The notes under the pieces were generated by a model. That model was not told the origin of the DNA, did no database searches, and saw only the letters and a program-made list of their open reading frames with translations. A stretch of 64,000 bases of DNA from Hyperoplus lanceolatus (taxonomy: Eukaryota; Chordata; Actinopteri; Uranoscopiformes; Ammodytidae), in assembly GCA_026929865.2 (NCBI GenBank), contig CM049400.1:18813501-18877500 (forward strand). Reading direction: 5' to 3'. This document shows positions 14,169-58,726 of this stretch, piece after piece. The position numbers and the translations under genes are program-made. Position 1 is the first letter of the stretch. Each line of letters opens with the position of its first letter.

Positions 14169-14468
14169 TAAATAACCTTCAAAAATAGCAATGAGGAGAA
14201 AAACTATTGAACCTACAGTACATGGGAGTGAAACCTTTATACAAAAATAGGTCATTTTGTCAGTCCACACATATTACAAGATTATCATTATAGTTATTAG
14301 CCTACAGATCCGTATTGGGACTAAATTGAGCATACTGTATCTCCTGTACATGTTATATAAATATTTACAATCATTCAACATGAATGCATTGTCATCACCA
14401 CAAGCAAGCACTATTTGTTTTACCCAAGCTTACCAATTCAACCAAGTTTCTATCATCAAATGATCGTT

Positions 14469-14486
14469 GGGGGGGGGGGGGGGGGG
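14469..14486. repeat. G18 homopolymer in the putative sema3d 3' UTR
   Basis: 18 consecutive G on the plus strand, so C18 in the sema3d transcript if the 3' UTR call is right. Confidence 0.95.
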
Positions 14487-14910
14487 ACTCATGTCATGTT
14501 GCATTCCTTTATCTGGTCAACTTTAAACGTTGCATTAGATCATTGTTATTAAATCTCTGTTTTTTTTCAAACATGTTATCTGCAAAAAGGACAAAATAAT
14601 AATGTCAGTTGTATCCAAAGCATTTAAACGTTTTCCTTTTGGAATCTGCTATAACATGAAGGTAGAAGATTCATAGAAAATCATACAGTGCAGCAGGCAG
14701 ATAAATTAAATAATGACTAATTATTTTATATGTTTAACTCTTGAACTTATATTTTTCAGTGTGAGTCTTTCATGCCCCTGCTCTGAGTTAGATTTTGCTT
14801 GCTTATTGTTTGATCTGTCATTGCAATTTTACAGTTCTGTGTCACACCTGCTTCATTTTCCACCTGATGAATATAGACAGCTAACTCAAATTGGTATCTG
14901 TTTTATCATT

Positions 14911-38984
<24,074 letters not shown>

Positions 38985-39026
38985 GGTGTGTGAAGTTGTC
39001 TTGTTCCGTTTTCACTCTGACCTTTT
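38985..39026 (-). other. sema3d: sema3d 5' UTR part of the first coding exon
   Basis: 42 nt between a strong 3' splice site (CTCTCTCTCTGCAG) and the start codon. It includes an in-frame TGA at 39012-39014, so the exon cannot extend the reading frame upstream. It implies at least one further noncoding exon. Confidence 0.7.
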
Positions 39027-46683
<7,657 letters not shown>

Positions 46684-47100
46684 CTGCGCATTCAATTCGG
46701 TCTCCTCTCAAATGCAACACATGGCCGCACGGCACACACCAGCGTCACTCTCCTTAATTATCTGACGGACGAGATAAGAGTAACCAAAAGTATGACACTT
46801 GCGCGATCTCGTCCCGACCAAAAGAGAAGTGGATAGGGGAAAAACAGAATACTTCCTCAAAATGTTTCCACTCCCCTTAATTGTAGTTACGCGCGCGCTA
46901 GAGCTCTTGAACTCTGGGTGCACTCGGAGTGTGTGTGTCTGTGTCTATGTGTGTGTAGGATGGCTGGTTACTCTGTGGCAGCTCGCTCTGGGAAAGACGG
47001 ACAGCAAACTCCCAATTAGCTACGCTGTTGTTGCTGGCGGGGAGGGGACCTCTGCATCTGTAGCTACCCTCGCCACCCAGAGTTGGGACCTTCATGTGGT
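46684..47100 (-). promoter_or_regulatory. sema3d: Candidate sema3d noncoding first exon and promoter
   Basis: On the minus strand the segment ends in GAATGCGCAG followed by GTGAGATG, a strong 5' splice site (exon end 46684). The following 400 bases are the most CpG-rich single-copy stretch between the first coding exon and the piggyBac-like element, including GCGCGCGC near 46892. A four-codon upstream ORF starts in the putative exon (ATG TGT TGC ATT TGA). Position and orientation fit a 5' UTR exon splicing over 7.7 kb to 39026. The transcription start is not defined and no TATA box stands out. Confidence 0.4.
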
Positions 47101-47231
47101 CACTACACTTCTTAACTAAAATTGTATCCACGATTGCACTTTTGATTTTTTTTTATGTATTTAAAGTGAGGGATCTATATGGTAGTGTGCTCAAGACATG
47201 TAAAGGAGCAAATCATATTAACCTTCCTCTC

Positions 47232-47254
47232 GTGTTAGGGTCGCCACCGACCCG
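47232..47254. repeat. Subterminal palindrome of piggyBac-like element, left outer copy
   Basis: GTGTTAGGGTCGCCACCGAC plus CC: GTGTTA followed by an imperfect GGGTCG/CGACCC palindrome overlapping the left inverted end. Confidence 0.75.
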
Positions 47255-47410
47255 TTTTGGATTTCAAATGCACAAAAGAACCACTTACATTTTGTTTATT
47301 GCATCAAGATTTCTTGACTTTGTCAGGAACCTCTATTTCAACAAAATTAAAAAAAATTAAAATGTTTCACTTAATTATAAAATGCTCTGGTGGAAATTAT
47401 AACACTTGTG

Positions 47411-47433
47411 GTGTTAGGGTCGTTTTCGACCCG
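47411..47433. repeat. Subterminal palindrome of piggyBac-like element, left inner copy
   Basis: GTGTTAGGGTCGTTTTCGAC plus CCG; the second left-hand copy of the unit, in the same orientation as the outer one. Confidence 0.75.
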
Positions 47434-48430
47434 GTTATAAAATAAGATTTAAGAAACAATAACTAGAGCCAAACCTGAAATCACAAGTGCACTGTCAGCC
47501 AACACAATGACAGTCAGCTCCGTTCCCAATTATGTGAGCTCTGGGGGGGTTCTCGTTTTGACTTTTTTTGCCCTTATACCTGCATAAAAGCCAAACAAAC
47601 AGACATGTGAGGTCAATTCAGTATAGAGTTAGTGACTTGCAGAGTGCACATCTCCTATTTGCAGTATTCAAAAATTAGGAGATATACAGTGAGCCAAGTT
47701 CTGAATCATGTTTTTGGTGAAAATGGCCACCTGATTCTAAAAATAAGAGGTTTCAGGTCTGCCGAAGCACTAAGGACAGAAAGATAAAAGTATTGTGCTT
47801 TACCTGCAAGATATACTTCTGCAAAGAACACTGAAAGTGTTGCTCTTTGCCACACATCTGAACACACAACCAAACATATGCACATAGAGGCTTTTACTCA
47901 GTTTTTTTTACTAGTTTTGGAACTAGTAATTGATTTCGATTGGTTTGATTTGTTGATTGGTTGTTGTTTAGTTGACCTTACAAATCTATATTTTGTGTTG
48001 TGACTTGTTCCGGTTTTCATTGTGTGTTTGTATAATGCTGAAATAAAAGTTTTTTTGCTTTTTTCTGAAATAAATATGTATGGGTCGTAATTGACCAGTA
48101 ACACCATAGATGTTAAAAAGGTCAATAATATTAATATGAAAAAATAAATAAAACAAATTTAGTTAAGAAATGTGTTCTCATACCTCTCAGTAATGATCAG
48201 GTAACACAACAACCAAATATTTCGTTAAATGATTCTCTTGAGGTTAATTTTACCATTTTATGTATTGAAATTGAGGCGCATACTGACAAAAAAAAAGGCC
48301 CAGCCTCCTACACCAAAAATATTAAAAACAATATTTTCATGGATAAGGGATCCTAACAAGGTAACCAAGAGATGAGAAACAAACTGGATAGATAATTGTT
48401 TTTAGTGTTTTTTACAGCTGATTTCAGACA

Positions 48431-48455
48431 CGGGTCGAAAGCGACCCGCTAACAC
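48431..48455. repeat. Subterminal palindrome of piggyBac-like element, right copy
   Basis: Reverse-complement counterpart of the left units: CGGGTCGAAAGCGACCCG followed by CTAACAC. A more worn copy, GGGTCGTAATTGACC plus AGTAACACCAT, lies near 48081-48107. Confidence 0.75.
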
Positions 48456-51400
48456 CATGGATGGTAGCAGAAAGTTAACACAGGAGGAAGGTTAAACTGA
48501 TTTGCTAAAGGAAATGCAAATAGAATATATAGAAAAACATTAATACAATTTTCACATAATCAATCGTGTATGCATTTGTAATTGTTTACAAAGGGATTCT
48601 GTTCTGTAGCCTGTTTCAGATGGCAAGTGATTAAGCAATCCATTGGAGGGCTGTATTTTAAAAAAATTATGCTGGGGGAGGATGGTTTAAAAGGGATCCA
48701 TAAAACATAAGTAAATGATGGGTCAATGATTAACAAAGTCATTGATTACAGCTTCTGACACTAAGAAACTGATACTGAAATATGAGAGATATGAGAAGCT
48801 GATTAATTTGAGAGCCATATAGAATAAGTATAAGAATATTAACATACAAGCCTCAGGCACTGGTGAGAGGAAAGAAGCAACAGCTGTATTTGGGTTCAGG
48901 CAGCAGATCCTGCTGGGTGGAATGCCTTGGTCCGTCAGACAGAAGCGTGCACTCCCAATCCCCTGTTGATTTTGAAGTAAACATGGATTTCTTTGGCACT
49001 CTCGTACATTTGCACACAGACACGAGTCAGTCCAAATCCACACTTTTGTGTCTTTGAAAACAAGTTTTGGAAGAGTGAGAGCCAAAAACACACAGGGGTC
49101 AAATTCATGTGAGATGAGAGCTATAATGTTGGATCCAGAAAAGAGAGAGCCTGTCCCACTCATAAAGTGAGGTGGGATAATGCTTGTTATTACAGTTTGG
49201 TGGTAATTAACCTAATGGTGCTCAAGCTTTGGGTGTGCATCTTCAGCAGCTGTGACTGGGTCCAAGTTACCTAAACAGATAAAGTTACAGGTTAACAGGT
49301 TAAAGTGTGTCCTCCCTGACTGTTGGGAGGTTCACCATCAGGGTGTACACTTCCTCAGGTCATGATGAGCAGCATTGATGACATATATTGTAAAAGGTTG
49401 CATATTGTCATGTGTCCATCCCATTCCAGCCCATTCTCCTGGGACCTGTGCTTAACATTGTGTGTGTGCATGTGTGTGTTTCAACACAAGCCAAGGCAAA
49501 ACATATAACCCTTTTCATTCTGATACAGGGTGAGAGGCATTTGGTTTTAGCCTGGCTGTATTACTGGCTGTATTACTTTTCCAAGCTCCACACATATATT
49601 TAACAATATACAGAACATACAGAAAGTATTATTTGCTGTTTCTCAAGCGCTTTTTTATGTTGGGGGTGTCTTATGATTATAAAGCATAGGAGAGGTGACA
49701 GGAAATAAGAAAGAAAGAAGGGATTTGCAAATGAGGGGGGGGGGGATCCTACTCCAAAATAGAGAGTGGTGCTAAACAGTAGGAAATTGAGTACGTTTTG
49801 TTAGAAATTAATTGAGAAACTGTTTTGGGTTTCAAGAGGATGTTGGCAATGTTCCCATAACAGCTGCCAAGTTATTTAAAATCAAATGCAAAGACCAAAG
49901 TTCAATTGGGGGAAGGGACAGTAAATCGATGTCTGATTTAAGGACATAACTGTCCATCATCTATTATTCTGCCTCCTTGTCTCAAGCAAACCTTACCACT
50001 CAAAGAGAGAGAGTCATATAGCAAACTGAAAACTGTGGTGTCACTATGAAAGCGTCTTGGTTTTATGTCAGTGTTTTTTAATTTGATTGTGTTTTAAATA
50101 TAATTTTTGCAGGCTACACATGAAGTATTTGTATATGTTGTGTGCACTACGCACACACTGAAAAACATATGATTTCTCCCCATTTGAGGACTACACAATA
50201 GCAGCCTGTTTTGTTATTCTTCTGCATCTACCCCTGGATATATGGAGTGCGAGTGGACTGAGAGGATTTGGCATTGCACAAGATGATAAAACAAACCCAA
50301 AAATATATAGCCCCCTAATCCCCAGTCATTCTACAATGTTGTTATCCAGTTGATCCTCCATTAAAGAGGATCAACCGTTCACTCTGGATGAGGTGGGAAA
50401 CTTCATAAATGGGGTTTTCAGAGGCCTTAACCATCGTGTTTAATGCAGAGTATGTTCAGGTTCAATTGTGGCACAATTACTTAAAGATAAACAACTGAAG
50501 GTCATGGATGATGGAAGAGGAATATTATGTTATCTGGAGTCATAGAGGAGCAAAGATATCTCTACAAGGATATGAAACCTTTGCTCAATAGAATGGATTA
50601 ACTCCGAACACATTGGAAACACTTTCACTAGTACATTACGTGTGTGGGGAATGTAAGTGGTCAATGTATCACTTCACAGTATTTTGTCCATATTTCTTGT
50701 TTCATCTTCCTTGGGTTCCTTAAAGGTCTTGGCAGTTGGTAAAACATGGAATTTAAAATGTAGGCATAGTAGGCCGAAATGCTCTGTGAAATGAGTTGAG
50801 AGAGCATAAATATGTTTCTGATAAACTTGGGCATCAATGTTCCATTTGTAGGTTCACAATCCTGAGTTGTTTGGACAAAGAAACATATTATCTTACATGC
50901 TTGTGGTATCCATGTGGGAGAGGGTCTCAATCACACAAACAGGGTATGTAAAGGCACAGAAAGCACTGCAATCTGTGAGTAATTTCTTACAGTAATCGTG
51001 AAGATCTCCAGCGAGAGGGCAGTCCGCCAGGCCTGGTCACCCAGGGAGCTCCTACTCTACTTGGGACACACACATGCAAACAGGCAGGCTTTACTGCCAA
51101 TAGACTTGAACAGATTAACTAATCTTGATTGCATGAGCAGCCACCAGGCTCTCGTGCTCTAAAACGACTGGAGCAGAGCTAATTATCAGCGATTGTTACT
51201 TATCGATGATTAGGGATAAGGATCATTAATTAGATCTCAACTAGACATGTCAACAAAGATGGAAGGGCTTTGAGTATCCCAGGGAAATGCAGCCCGCTGT
51301 GAATACACATAAAGCATAAATGTTTATAATAATAATTTATAAAAAAAAAGTAAATATGGTTAAAAATGTGATGTTGCAACACATCTTATTTACCTTTGTT

Positions 51401-54400
51401 GTTGTTTGTCTAACCATATATTACCATGTTCTCTTCCTCGCTGTTAAAGGACACCTTTAGCATACACAATCATACACACACTTCTGCAAAGTCTATTTTA
51501 ATAAGCTTCTCCCTCTATTATTCCCGGACAGGTAACCATAAAACTTTTTAATGTTCCGTGAAAGTGACAATAAAAGTCTAAGGCTAATGTTCAACCGGTT
51601 GTCAGCGTACTTCCAGGTTATGGCTGTTTTGGGAAGACATCCCTCAGGAATATATCACATGAACACTAGTGGTTTTTCACCTTATGGTCACACGGTTAAG
51701 GATCTAACTCCAACCTCCTCTCTGCACTGTGATGTAGCTGCTAAAATGAAGAGAGTTCACTGAAAAACATGAATTTGTATGTGCTCATGTTCACTGCTTG
51801 TTTGAAAATGGATTGTATTCACTGTAATTAGATTCTGACATTGCATTCAACTTGGGCAGTTAGTACATTAAATTCACAAAGCATATAATTGCAGTTTGGA
51901 AATGCTAGTTATTTTATGACTATTTGAAATTCATGAGGTGAGACTACTGCACCTTTTAAATGTGTTGTAGTGAGTTAACTTTATTATGTTATTTTTTTCT
52001 ACCTACATTGTTTGTGCTTAACAATATATAGGTTCATAAAATATGGGTTTTTTGTATCAACTATGAAACACTTTGCACATTGATGTTGTACCACCTGAAC
52101 TACCAATAACATACATTGCACTGTCTATATGTATGCTTTGCCAGATAACACTTCACCTCAACTCTACTTATTTTAATACTGTAACTTCCCATGAAGGCTT
52201 TGTTACATCTCAATAGTTGTGTAACTTTTAAACAAACACTCATTCTTCTCAGGCATAAGCAAATAATAATTCAATGTCGCCGCCCCATTAAGTGTTCTTT
52301 CTTCTTCCATTCCTCCAAACAAAACACCACTGCATTTCCCTGACTAAATGGGAGGCAAAAAAAATCACACTCAAGCAGTCTAAACAATAAACCCACAGCC
52401 CAATTAAATGCATTTCCCAAACACACACACACACATTTCAAAATTCACTAAGCCATACTGCCAAAGGTAAACACTAAACACGTAGGCCCATTAGACAAAC
52501 AACCAGAGAGGTGAAAAAAAATGTGAGCACACACTGAATTTTTTTCCCCCCGTCTCCATTTTGTTTATTTATGTTCTGACTTTGTTAGTGATTGTCAAGT
52601 GTCTGAGCGTGGGCTTATTTATTTATTCTGGCTGCTTACAGAGCAAGTACAGAGGAGTGAAGGGACCTGAAAATGTAAACAGGTAGGTGTACAGCAGGAA
52701 AAAGAATAATAAAAGGATAACTGTTATATAAATGTCCTTGTGCCAGCGGTAGAGTTGTTGGAAAGCACACAGAGAAAGAAGAACAACATGTGACTTCTAC
52801 GATAACTTCTTTATTTCACTTGGTGTATCTCGTCTATCTAATTCTTTGCAGGCTCAGGCCTGTGCTAGATAGCAGCTGGGGAACGGGGTACTCCGCTGTG
52901 AACTGTTGAAGATGTCGAACATTGTTGCTGTATATAGCTTAAAATGATTCTAAGCAGGAAATCACCAAAGGGAAACCACAAATATCTCACTCAGGTGCTC
53001 ATGTATTCACCCCCAAATGAGGAGCTGCCAATATCAGCATCACTTATCTGTTGAGTGCAGGAGAGACAAGGGAAGTGCCGATCATGAAGGAGGGAGTGCC
53101 TTCCCTAGGAAATGGATGGCTGTTATCTTGCCATTACTTGTAAAAGTGAATGTTATTCTAAGGAAAACCATGAGCGGTACGGGTGTGACAGAAATCCGAA
53201 CTGATCCCAGATGTTAACCTAAGGGACATTTTTTTTGTTCATCTTTACATTCCCACTACTATCATTCCAACCTGTCATCCAAAAGGTATTTACATTTGTG
53301 TCAAATTCAGGCAAACAAATCTATCCATTTCTTTTGGCATGGTATACTGTAGACTAAATAGTTGAACTGACATCTGTCTGAGACCTTGATAGGCCTTCAC
53401 ATTCCTCTCTAGTGAAATAAACATCTGTGGATCTCATCGGATAGGCCGATATCACATCGCAGGAGGAAAAGAAGACAAATGGGGAGAATGATAGAGGTAC
53501 AGGGTGTAAATTTTACCTCCAAGAGGGGAGGTTGACATGCAGCCTCAGATGGTCTGCGAGTCTTTGAACAAAACACATTTAACAACATCCTCCCTTGTGT
53601 AGTTTGCAAGTGCATGTCTGATCTGTGTCTGCGTGATGCGGCACAGCTGTGTTATGTGTCATTTTATCAAGAGGAACACTACTCCCTCGATCAGCTGTTC
53701 TCACTATGTAGAATAAATACAAAATCTACAGTAATGGTTCAAAAACAGGAGGTTTTCAGTTCCTCATCCATCACTTTTAAGGGTTTAAGAAAGCCAATGG
53801 ATTCAAACTGTGTCCACATCGAATGACTTGGACTCTTTGCACCTCTTCTGTGAGGTAAGAATGAAAACACAAACCAGTATGTGTCCTTTATGATATATCG
53901 CAGCATTAATCGGATAAATAAGGGCCAGATATGGAGACAGAACACAAAAACAAACCCACACAAAGCTTTCATTCAATCGGTTTACACCAATGTTATTATT
54001 CACTGGTCATGTCAGGGTTTGTCTTGTCATCGGAGAGGGCCAGATGCTGGCAGCAAGGGAAGAAAGTGGAGACAGGAGGCATGTGCACTCGACTTCCTGT
54101 CAGAAGGCTTAATTGTTGTGTGCCAGTGGGGGCGAAGGAGTTTTTTCTTGCCTCATTCTCTCCCCCTCTCGCCCCCCCGACTCCCCTCTCTCTTTCTCCC
54201 TCTCTTATTCACCCACCCTCTCTCCATCTCCGAAAGCTTTTTTTGGTTGTTTTTGCTGCCACATTGTTGACATGTGATGCATATCTACACTTTCAGACCA
54301 TCAAATAGTAGGGGTAGGATAGATAGAGAAAGCCCAAGGGGGGCGAGAGAGGACTGCAGATAGAAACAGTAATGCCTGTGGCCCAGCCCCGCTGAATTTA

Positions 54401-56273
54401 CGGCAGAGGTCTCACATCTTATCAAACATCACAGTTCACTCAGTCAGGGGTAAGAGGAGGGAGGGGGGCTCATCCCATGAGGTGGTCCCACATTCACAAA
54501 CCCTAAGACAGGTCGCCTTTAAAGACGGAGTCAGAATTTGACGTGCCAGAGTAAACAGTGTTCGGTCTGACTCCTGGGAGCGAATGATAGAAATAAGAAA
54601 TAAATCATATAAGCAACCCCCATCTCATTAGACATCAGACCTAAACGGGCGGCATCCTTGATGGTTTTCTTTGAATATGATGTGTTTACTCAATCAATAC
54701 CTGTTCTGCAAATGTACAGCTTTAGTGTAGTCATTTTTGGTGTATGTGGGGGGGATGTGGGTCTGCAGTGGGAGTATGTGTTTCAGTGTGTCGGCTCTCT
54801 GCATTCCCTAAATGAATCATTTTAAATCACTGCCGCATCCTGTGCTGGCTTCAGCTTGTAATTGTGGTCACTCAAGCATAAAGAGTAAGAGAGAGAAAGA
54901 GAGCGAGAGAAGGGGGGGCACATAGAGGAGAAAAAGCACAAAATAGAAATCGAGATGGATTCTATGATAACCTCTCTGCCTTTACTGAAGTACTGTTAAC
55001 TTTCCGGTTTGGAGACTGCATGCCAATGAGATTTCTATATCTTTTGAAAAATGTATTTATTTTTTCCTCTGCCCTCCCTGCTGTCCAATCTTTGCAACAA
55101 ATGCTATAAACGGGGCGACTTATTGAACATTTTCAGGAACCAAAGTTACCCCTTTCCTGTCTGTGATTCCTTCACTGGAAGTTAAAGAGATATGTATACT
55201 GTAGCCAAGTTTGGACTATATGATAGAATTACTAAAGCGGCATCAACTCCAATATTATTTCTAATCTCCTTCAGCACACCACTTACTCATAATTTCAGCC
55301 AGTTATTGTGAGGTATGTACTATGTCTGCACTTATTCATTATAACAATGGAATGCATTTACATGACTTTCATTAGGTCACAGAGGAACACATTGACAATC
55401 ATGTGTGTGCCAGTGAAGCATGACTTCCATATCCCACCGGTCTACCTCAGTTGTGTTTTTAATCTTGGTCTACAATTTCGGGAACACTCATTGTAGAAGC
55501 CTGGTGGTAGCTGGCATGTTGGAATCCATAAATCACTCTATTACATTATCAAACAATTGAGAACAATTAAGAGCAGCTAAGCACTCAATTACCAACACAT
55601 CCTGATTGTTAAGGAACCTCAACATCATTATAGATAGGTACCATGCTAATATGGTAACAATTGTGCTTAGGTGATTCATTCAGTAAGTCACTTACTTCCA
55701 CTATAAGCCTAAGCTTTAACAGACCAATTTAGGCTAATTGGAAACAATTCGCAGCAGTTACGAGTTTCAATAAAAATTAGGCCACTTTGGTTTGCTAGGG
55801 GCCCACAATATATTGGCACATACTGTAACAAAGTCCTAGGTGGAAGGGTGCAAAACCCCAGGGTCTGGACATGGGGAAATTACAGATATGTGTTCATGTG
55901 TGTATCTGTGTATCTGTGAGTGGGCCCTATTTGTGTGAGGACATTTGTAATAAGGCCCTCAGAGAGAGTCTTGTGTGGCACCTGACTGCCTGAATGAGCC
56001 AGACTGAGCCATAAAAACAGCCTCACCTCCATTAGGCCATAATGAGTGCTGTGTCGGGCAGCTGGATACTGCACTCTGGCTCCTGCCACACAGAAAAAGC
56101 CTTTACAGGGGAGGAAATGAGGAGTGATTGGTACAATGACTCACTGTGAAGTGGAAGTGGCATTGGGACAATCCAGGGATATATGCTAGAGGTAGTGGCA
56201 GGATTTCCATCCACAGTGGTGCTTATTAACCTGCAGGTGTTGATGCTGAAACAGGAGGCAACTTGTAGCTTTG

Positions 56274-56276
<3 letters not shown>

Positions 56277-56325
<49 letters not shown>

Positions 56326-56428
56326 GCGTGTGCGTGTGCGTGTGCGTGTGCGTGTGCGTGTGTGTGTGTGTGTTTGTGTGTGCGTGCGTGCGTGTGTGTC
56401 TGTATGTGTGTGTGGGTGTGTTTGTGTG
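56277..56428. repeat. Compound (TG)n-(CGTGTG)n-(TGCG)n microsatellite
   Basis: TG 56277-56320, then seven CGTGTG units to about 56361, then TG, TGCG and interrupted TG. Alternating purine-pyrimidine throughout. Confidence 0.97.
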
Positions 56429-58683
56429 CATATGGGACCGATAAATATAGCAGCCCAGTTTTTTAGATATGGAATTTCACTCTCTGGCACCATTCTCCCT
56501 ATTGCTCCATGTTTGCCGACCTCCCTCTGCAACACTGTCACAGGCTGGTAACACCTAATTCTGTCATGCAACAATAATCTCCAATGGCTGATTGCATGAA
56601 TACAGATGCAGCACTGTGTAGGAGCACATGAAAAATATGTTGTGTGAATTAAGCTGAACTAAACGTCAGCACTGCCAACATGCAACATGTTGATATGGAA
56701 TCAAACAGATTTTCTGCCACTTTAATCCTATGTTTGTTAATGAGGCATGGCAAATCTTTAAAAGTAACAGGTTACTTGTTTTACTCATACTATCCTAATC
56801 CTAATGCATTGATAGGTTTACTTGATCTAAGTGAAGACTGGTTGTGTGCTTTAGGCACTTGGCGGTCTGGGGCACCTAGCTGCCTTACTTTGACACCTAT
56901 AAAAGATAAATGGACAATAAATAGAGAGGATGAAAAGAGGAGGAAAGAGGAGAAAGGGGTAAAGCAGTCATAAAGTTTAGAAATTAAACTTTTTATCTGC
57001 TTTTCGTCTGCGGTAATGGCCATTAGCTGAGTGTGTGCTGGGTTGCAGTAAATGTCCATACTTCATATCGTGGGGTCATTGCTTAGAATCACTAGAAGGA
57101 ACTGGTAATAAATCTAAAAGTTTTTTTTTCTTCAAAATGGAATAGCTCATTAGTTTGGAGCAGTGCAACTGAAACCAACACCATATGGTTGTTAACAGAA
57201 GAAACTCAATTAGCAAGCTAACAGGGTCATATCAGGGCATTGGGTTTCAAAAGTTAGATGGACAGACAGAAAAGAGGAAGCTTCACATGGAGGTGGACCA
57301 AAACACATGATAGAAAGTCTCTATGTGTTTTTTTATTTGAAAGAAGGGAGCTAATTGATTGATTATGATGGATTAAGCTACAGCAAGGACAAGGTAAGCT
57401 TAGTTTAGCATAAAGACTGGACACTGGAAAACAGCTATCAAACCAGTCATTTTTATACTTTAGTTTTTAAACAAGTTAAATAAACAAAATATAACAAGCT
57501 AATTATTGGGTGGTGGTATATATCCCTAAACCCAGCTCCATAAACCCACCTTTTAGCCCACACCACACCCTGGGAAACTGTCTCTGGTCTGACCTTTACC
57601 TGTCTGAAGACCCCAGCATGAATCATGACCTCATTCTAGTGAGTTAATTGCATCACAAAAAGCAATGATTCTTGCAGGAAACAAGACTTAAAAATCAGGA
57701 AGTTCAGATAGAGGTATAGCCCGAGGCTGGTAATCAATCATGAGGTGTCCGATGTGAGGTCATCTGCATGTGTAGTATGTGTGTGAGTGTGTGTTCAAAG
57801 CATTCATTGTTTCCAACCTATTGCAATATGTATCAGGGACTCACATCATTTCAGACTTATGTAATTGTCACAACATAACATATGGCCTTGCCCAACATTT
57901 GTAATATAGCAAAGGCAATGGGATAAGACATTAACAACCAGCACAGTTGTGGCACCACTAGAATGTGGATCCATCTTGACAAGAAACCTCATTATGACAG
58001 ACATGCAGGGGAACAGGGGGAAAAAACCTTCATGTGAAGTATGTTATTCAGTGACCTTTCTGGCTGGTATTGGGATTTTGTGATGACCTTCTTTGCTGTT
58101 ATTTGTGAAATTAGTATGATCCCTTGTTTCCAAGGTTACAACACAGCATCACCCAATTAGTACCAATGTTCTGACGGAGAGCTACACAAAGTTAGAGTGC
58201 TGATATTTTCTCCCTCTGACAGTGCAACCAGGGAAACCGGGATGAAATGTTTTTTATTTCATTTCACTGTTGTTTTTGGTGTCTTCTTTGGCATTGTGCT
58301 CTCTTGGTTATTCCCTCTCTATACCATTTAACCCTTACGTTTCAATTCAAATGTGTTGCTTCTTATGTAATGTGATCATTAATTCACTTACCCGTACACA
58401 TTTCATTCTAATGGAAGTAAGTGTTTAGATTTATCATTCACAGTAAAACTACAGCAGACTTCTTCAATCCCATAATTCCTCAGGGCAGAACCGAAGAACA
58501 CGGGCTGTCAGCATTGAGGGGAAACAACACATCCTGAGCCCTGTGGCATGTGTCATTAGTTAGAATTGAAATAGATTAATTCCCCCTGCTGACGGTCTGC
58601 AAGATTAGATTTTTGGCTACACAGCAGCGATAAATCACGTTAATATGGAATGCAGTTCATTTGATTAGCTTCCTGCCCTCAAG

Positions 58684-58685
<2 letters not shown>

Positions 58686-58725
<40 letters not shown>
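58686..58725. repeat. (CA)n microsatellite, 40 bp
   Basis: Pure CA array. Confidence 0.98.

Positions 58726-58726
<1 letters not shown>

Larger units (their letters stand above)
14145..14910 (-). other. sema3d: Probable sema3d 3' UTR
   Basis: The first AATAAA on the minus strand after the stop lies at 14163-14168, about 745 nt downstream, with no earlier AATAAA or ATTAAA seen. The end at about 14145 is inferred. The segment holds an 18-base G run (C run in the transcript) at 14469-14486 and is otherwise AT-rich. Confidence 0.5.
47222..48491 (+). mobile_element. piggyBac-like DNA transposon remnant flanked by TTAA
   Basis: TTAA lies on both sides (47218-47221 and 48492-48495). Inverted ends CCTTCCTCTCGTGTTA and CCTTCCTCCTGTGTTA match at 14 of 16 positions. 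Repeated GGGTCG..CGACCC palindromes lie near both ends. Around 47790-47850 the plus strand reads KIKVLCFTCKIYFCKEH before a stop, resembling the C-terminal cysteine-rich domain of piggyBac transposases. At 1270 bp most of the transposase is missing. It lies just upstream of the candidate sema3d promoter. Confidence 0.82.

Noticed and set aside
53881-54308. Two overlapping plus-strand frames of about 125 codons
   Set aside because: Low-complexity CT-rich sequence supplies the Leu/Ser/Pro-rich half. Two frames are open at once, as expected of composition bias.
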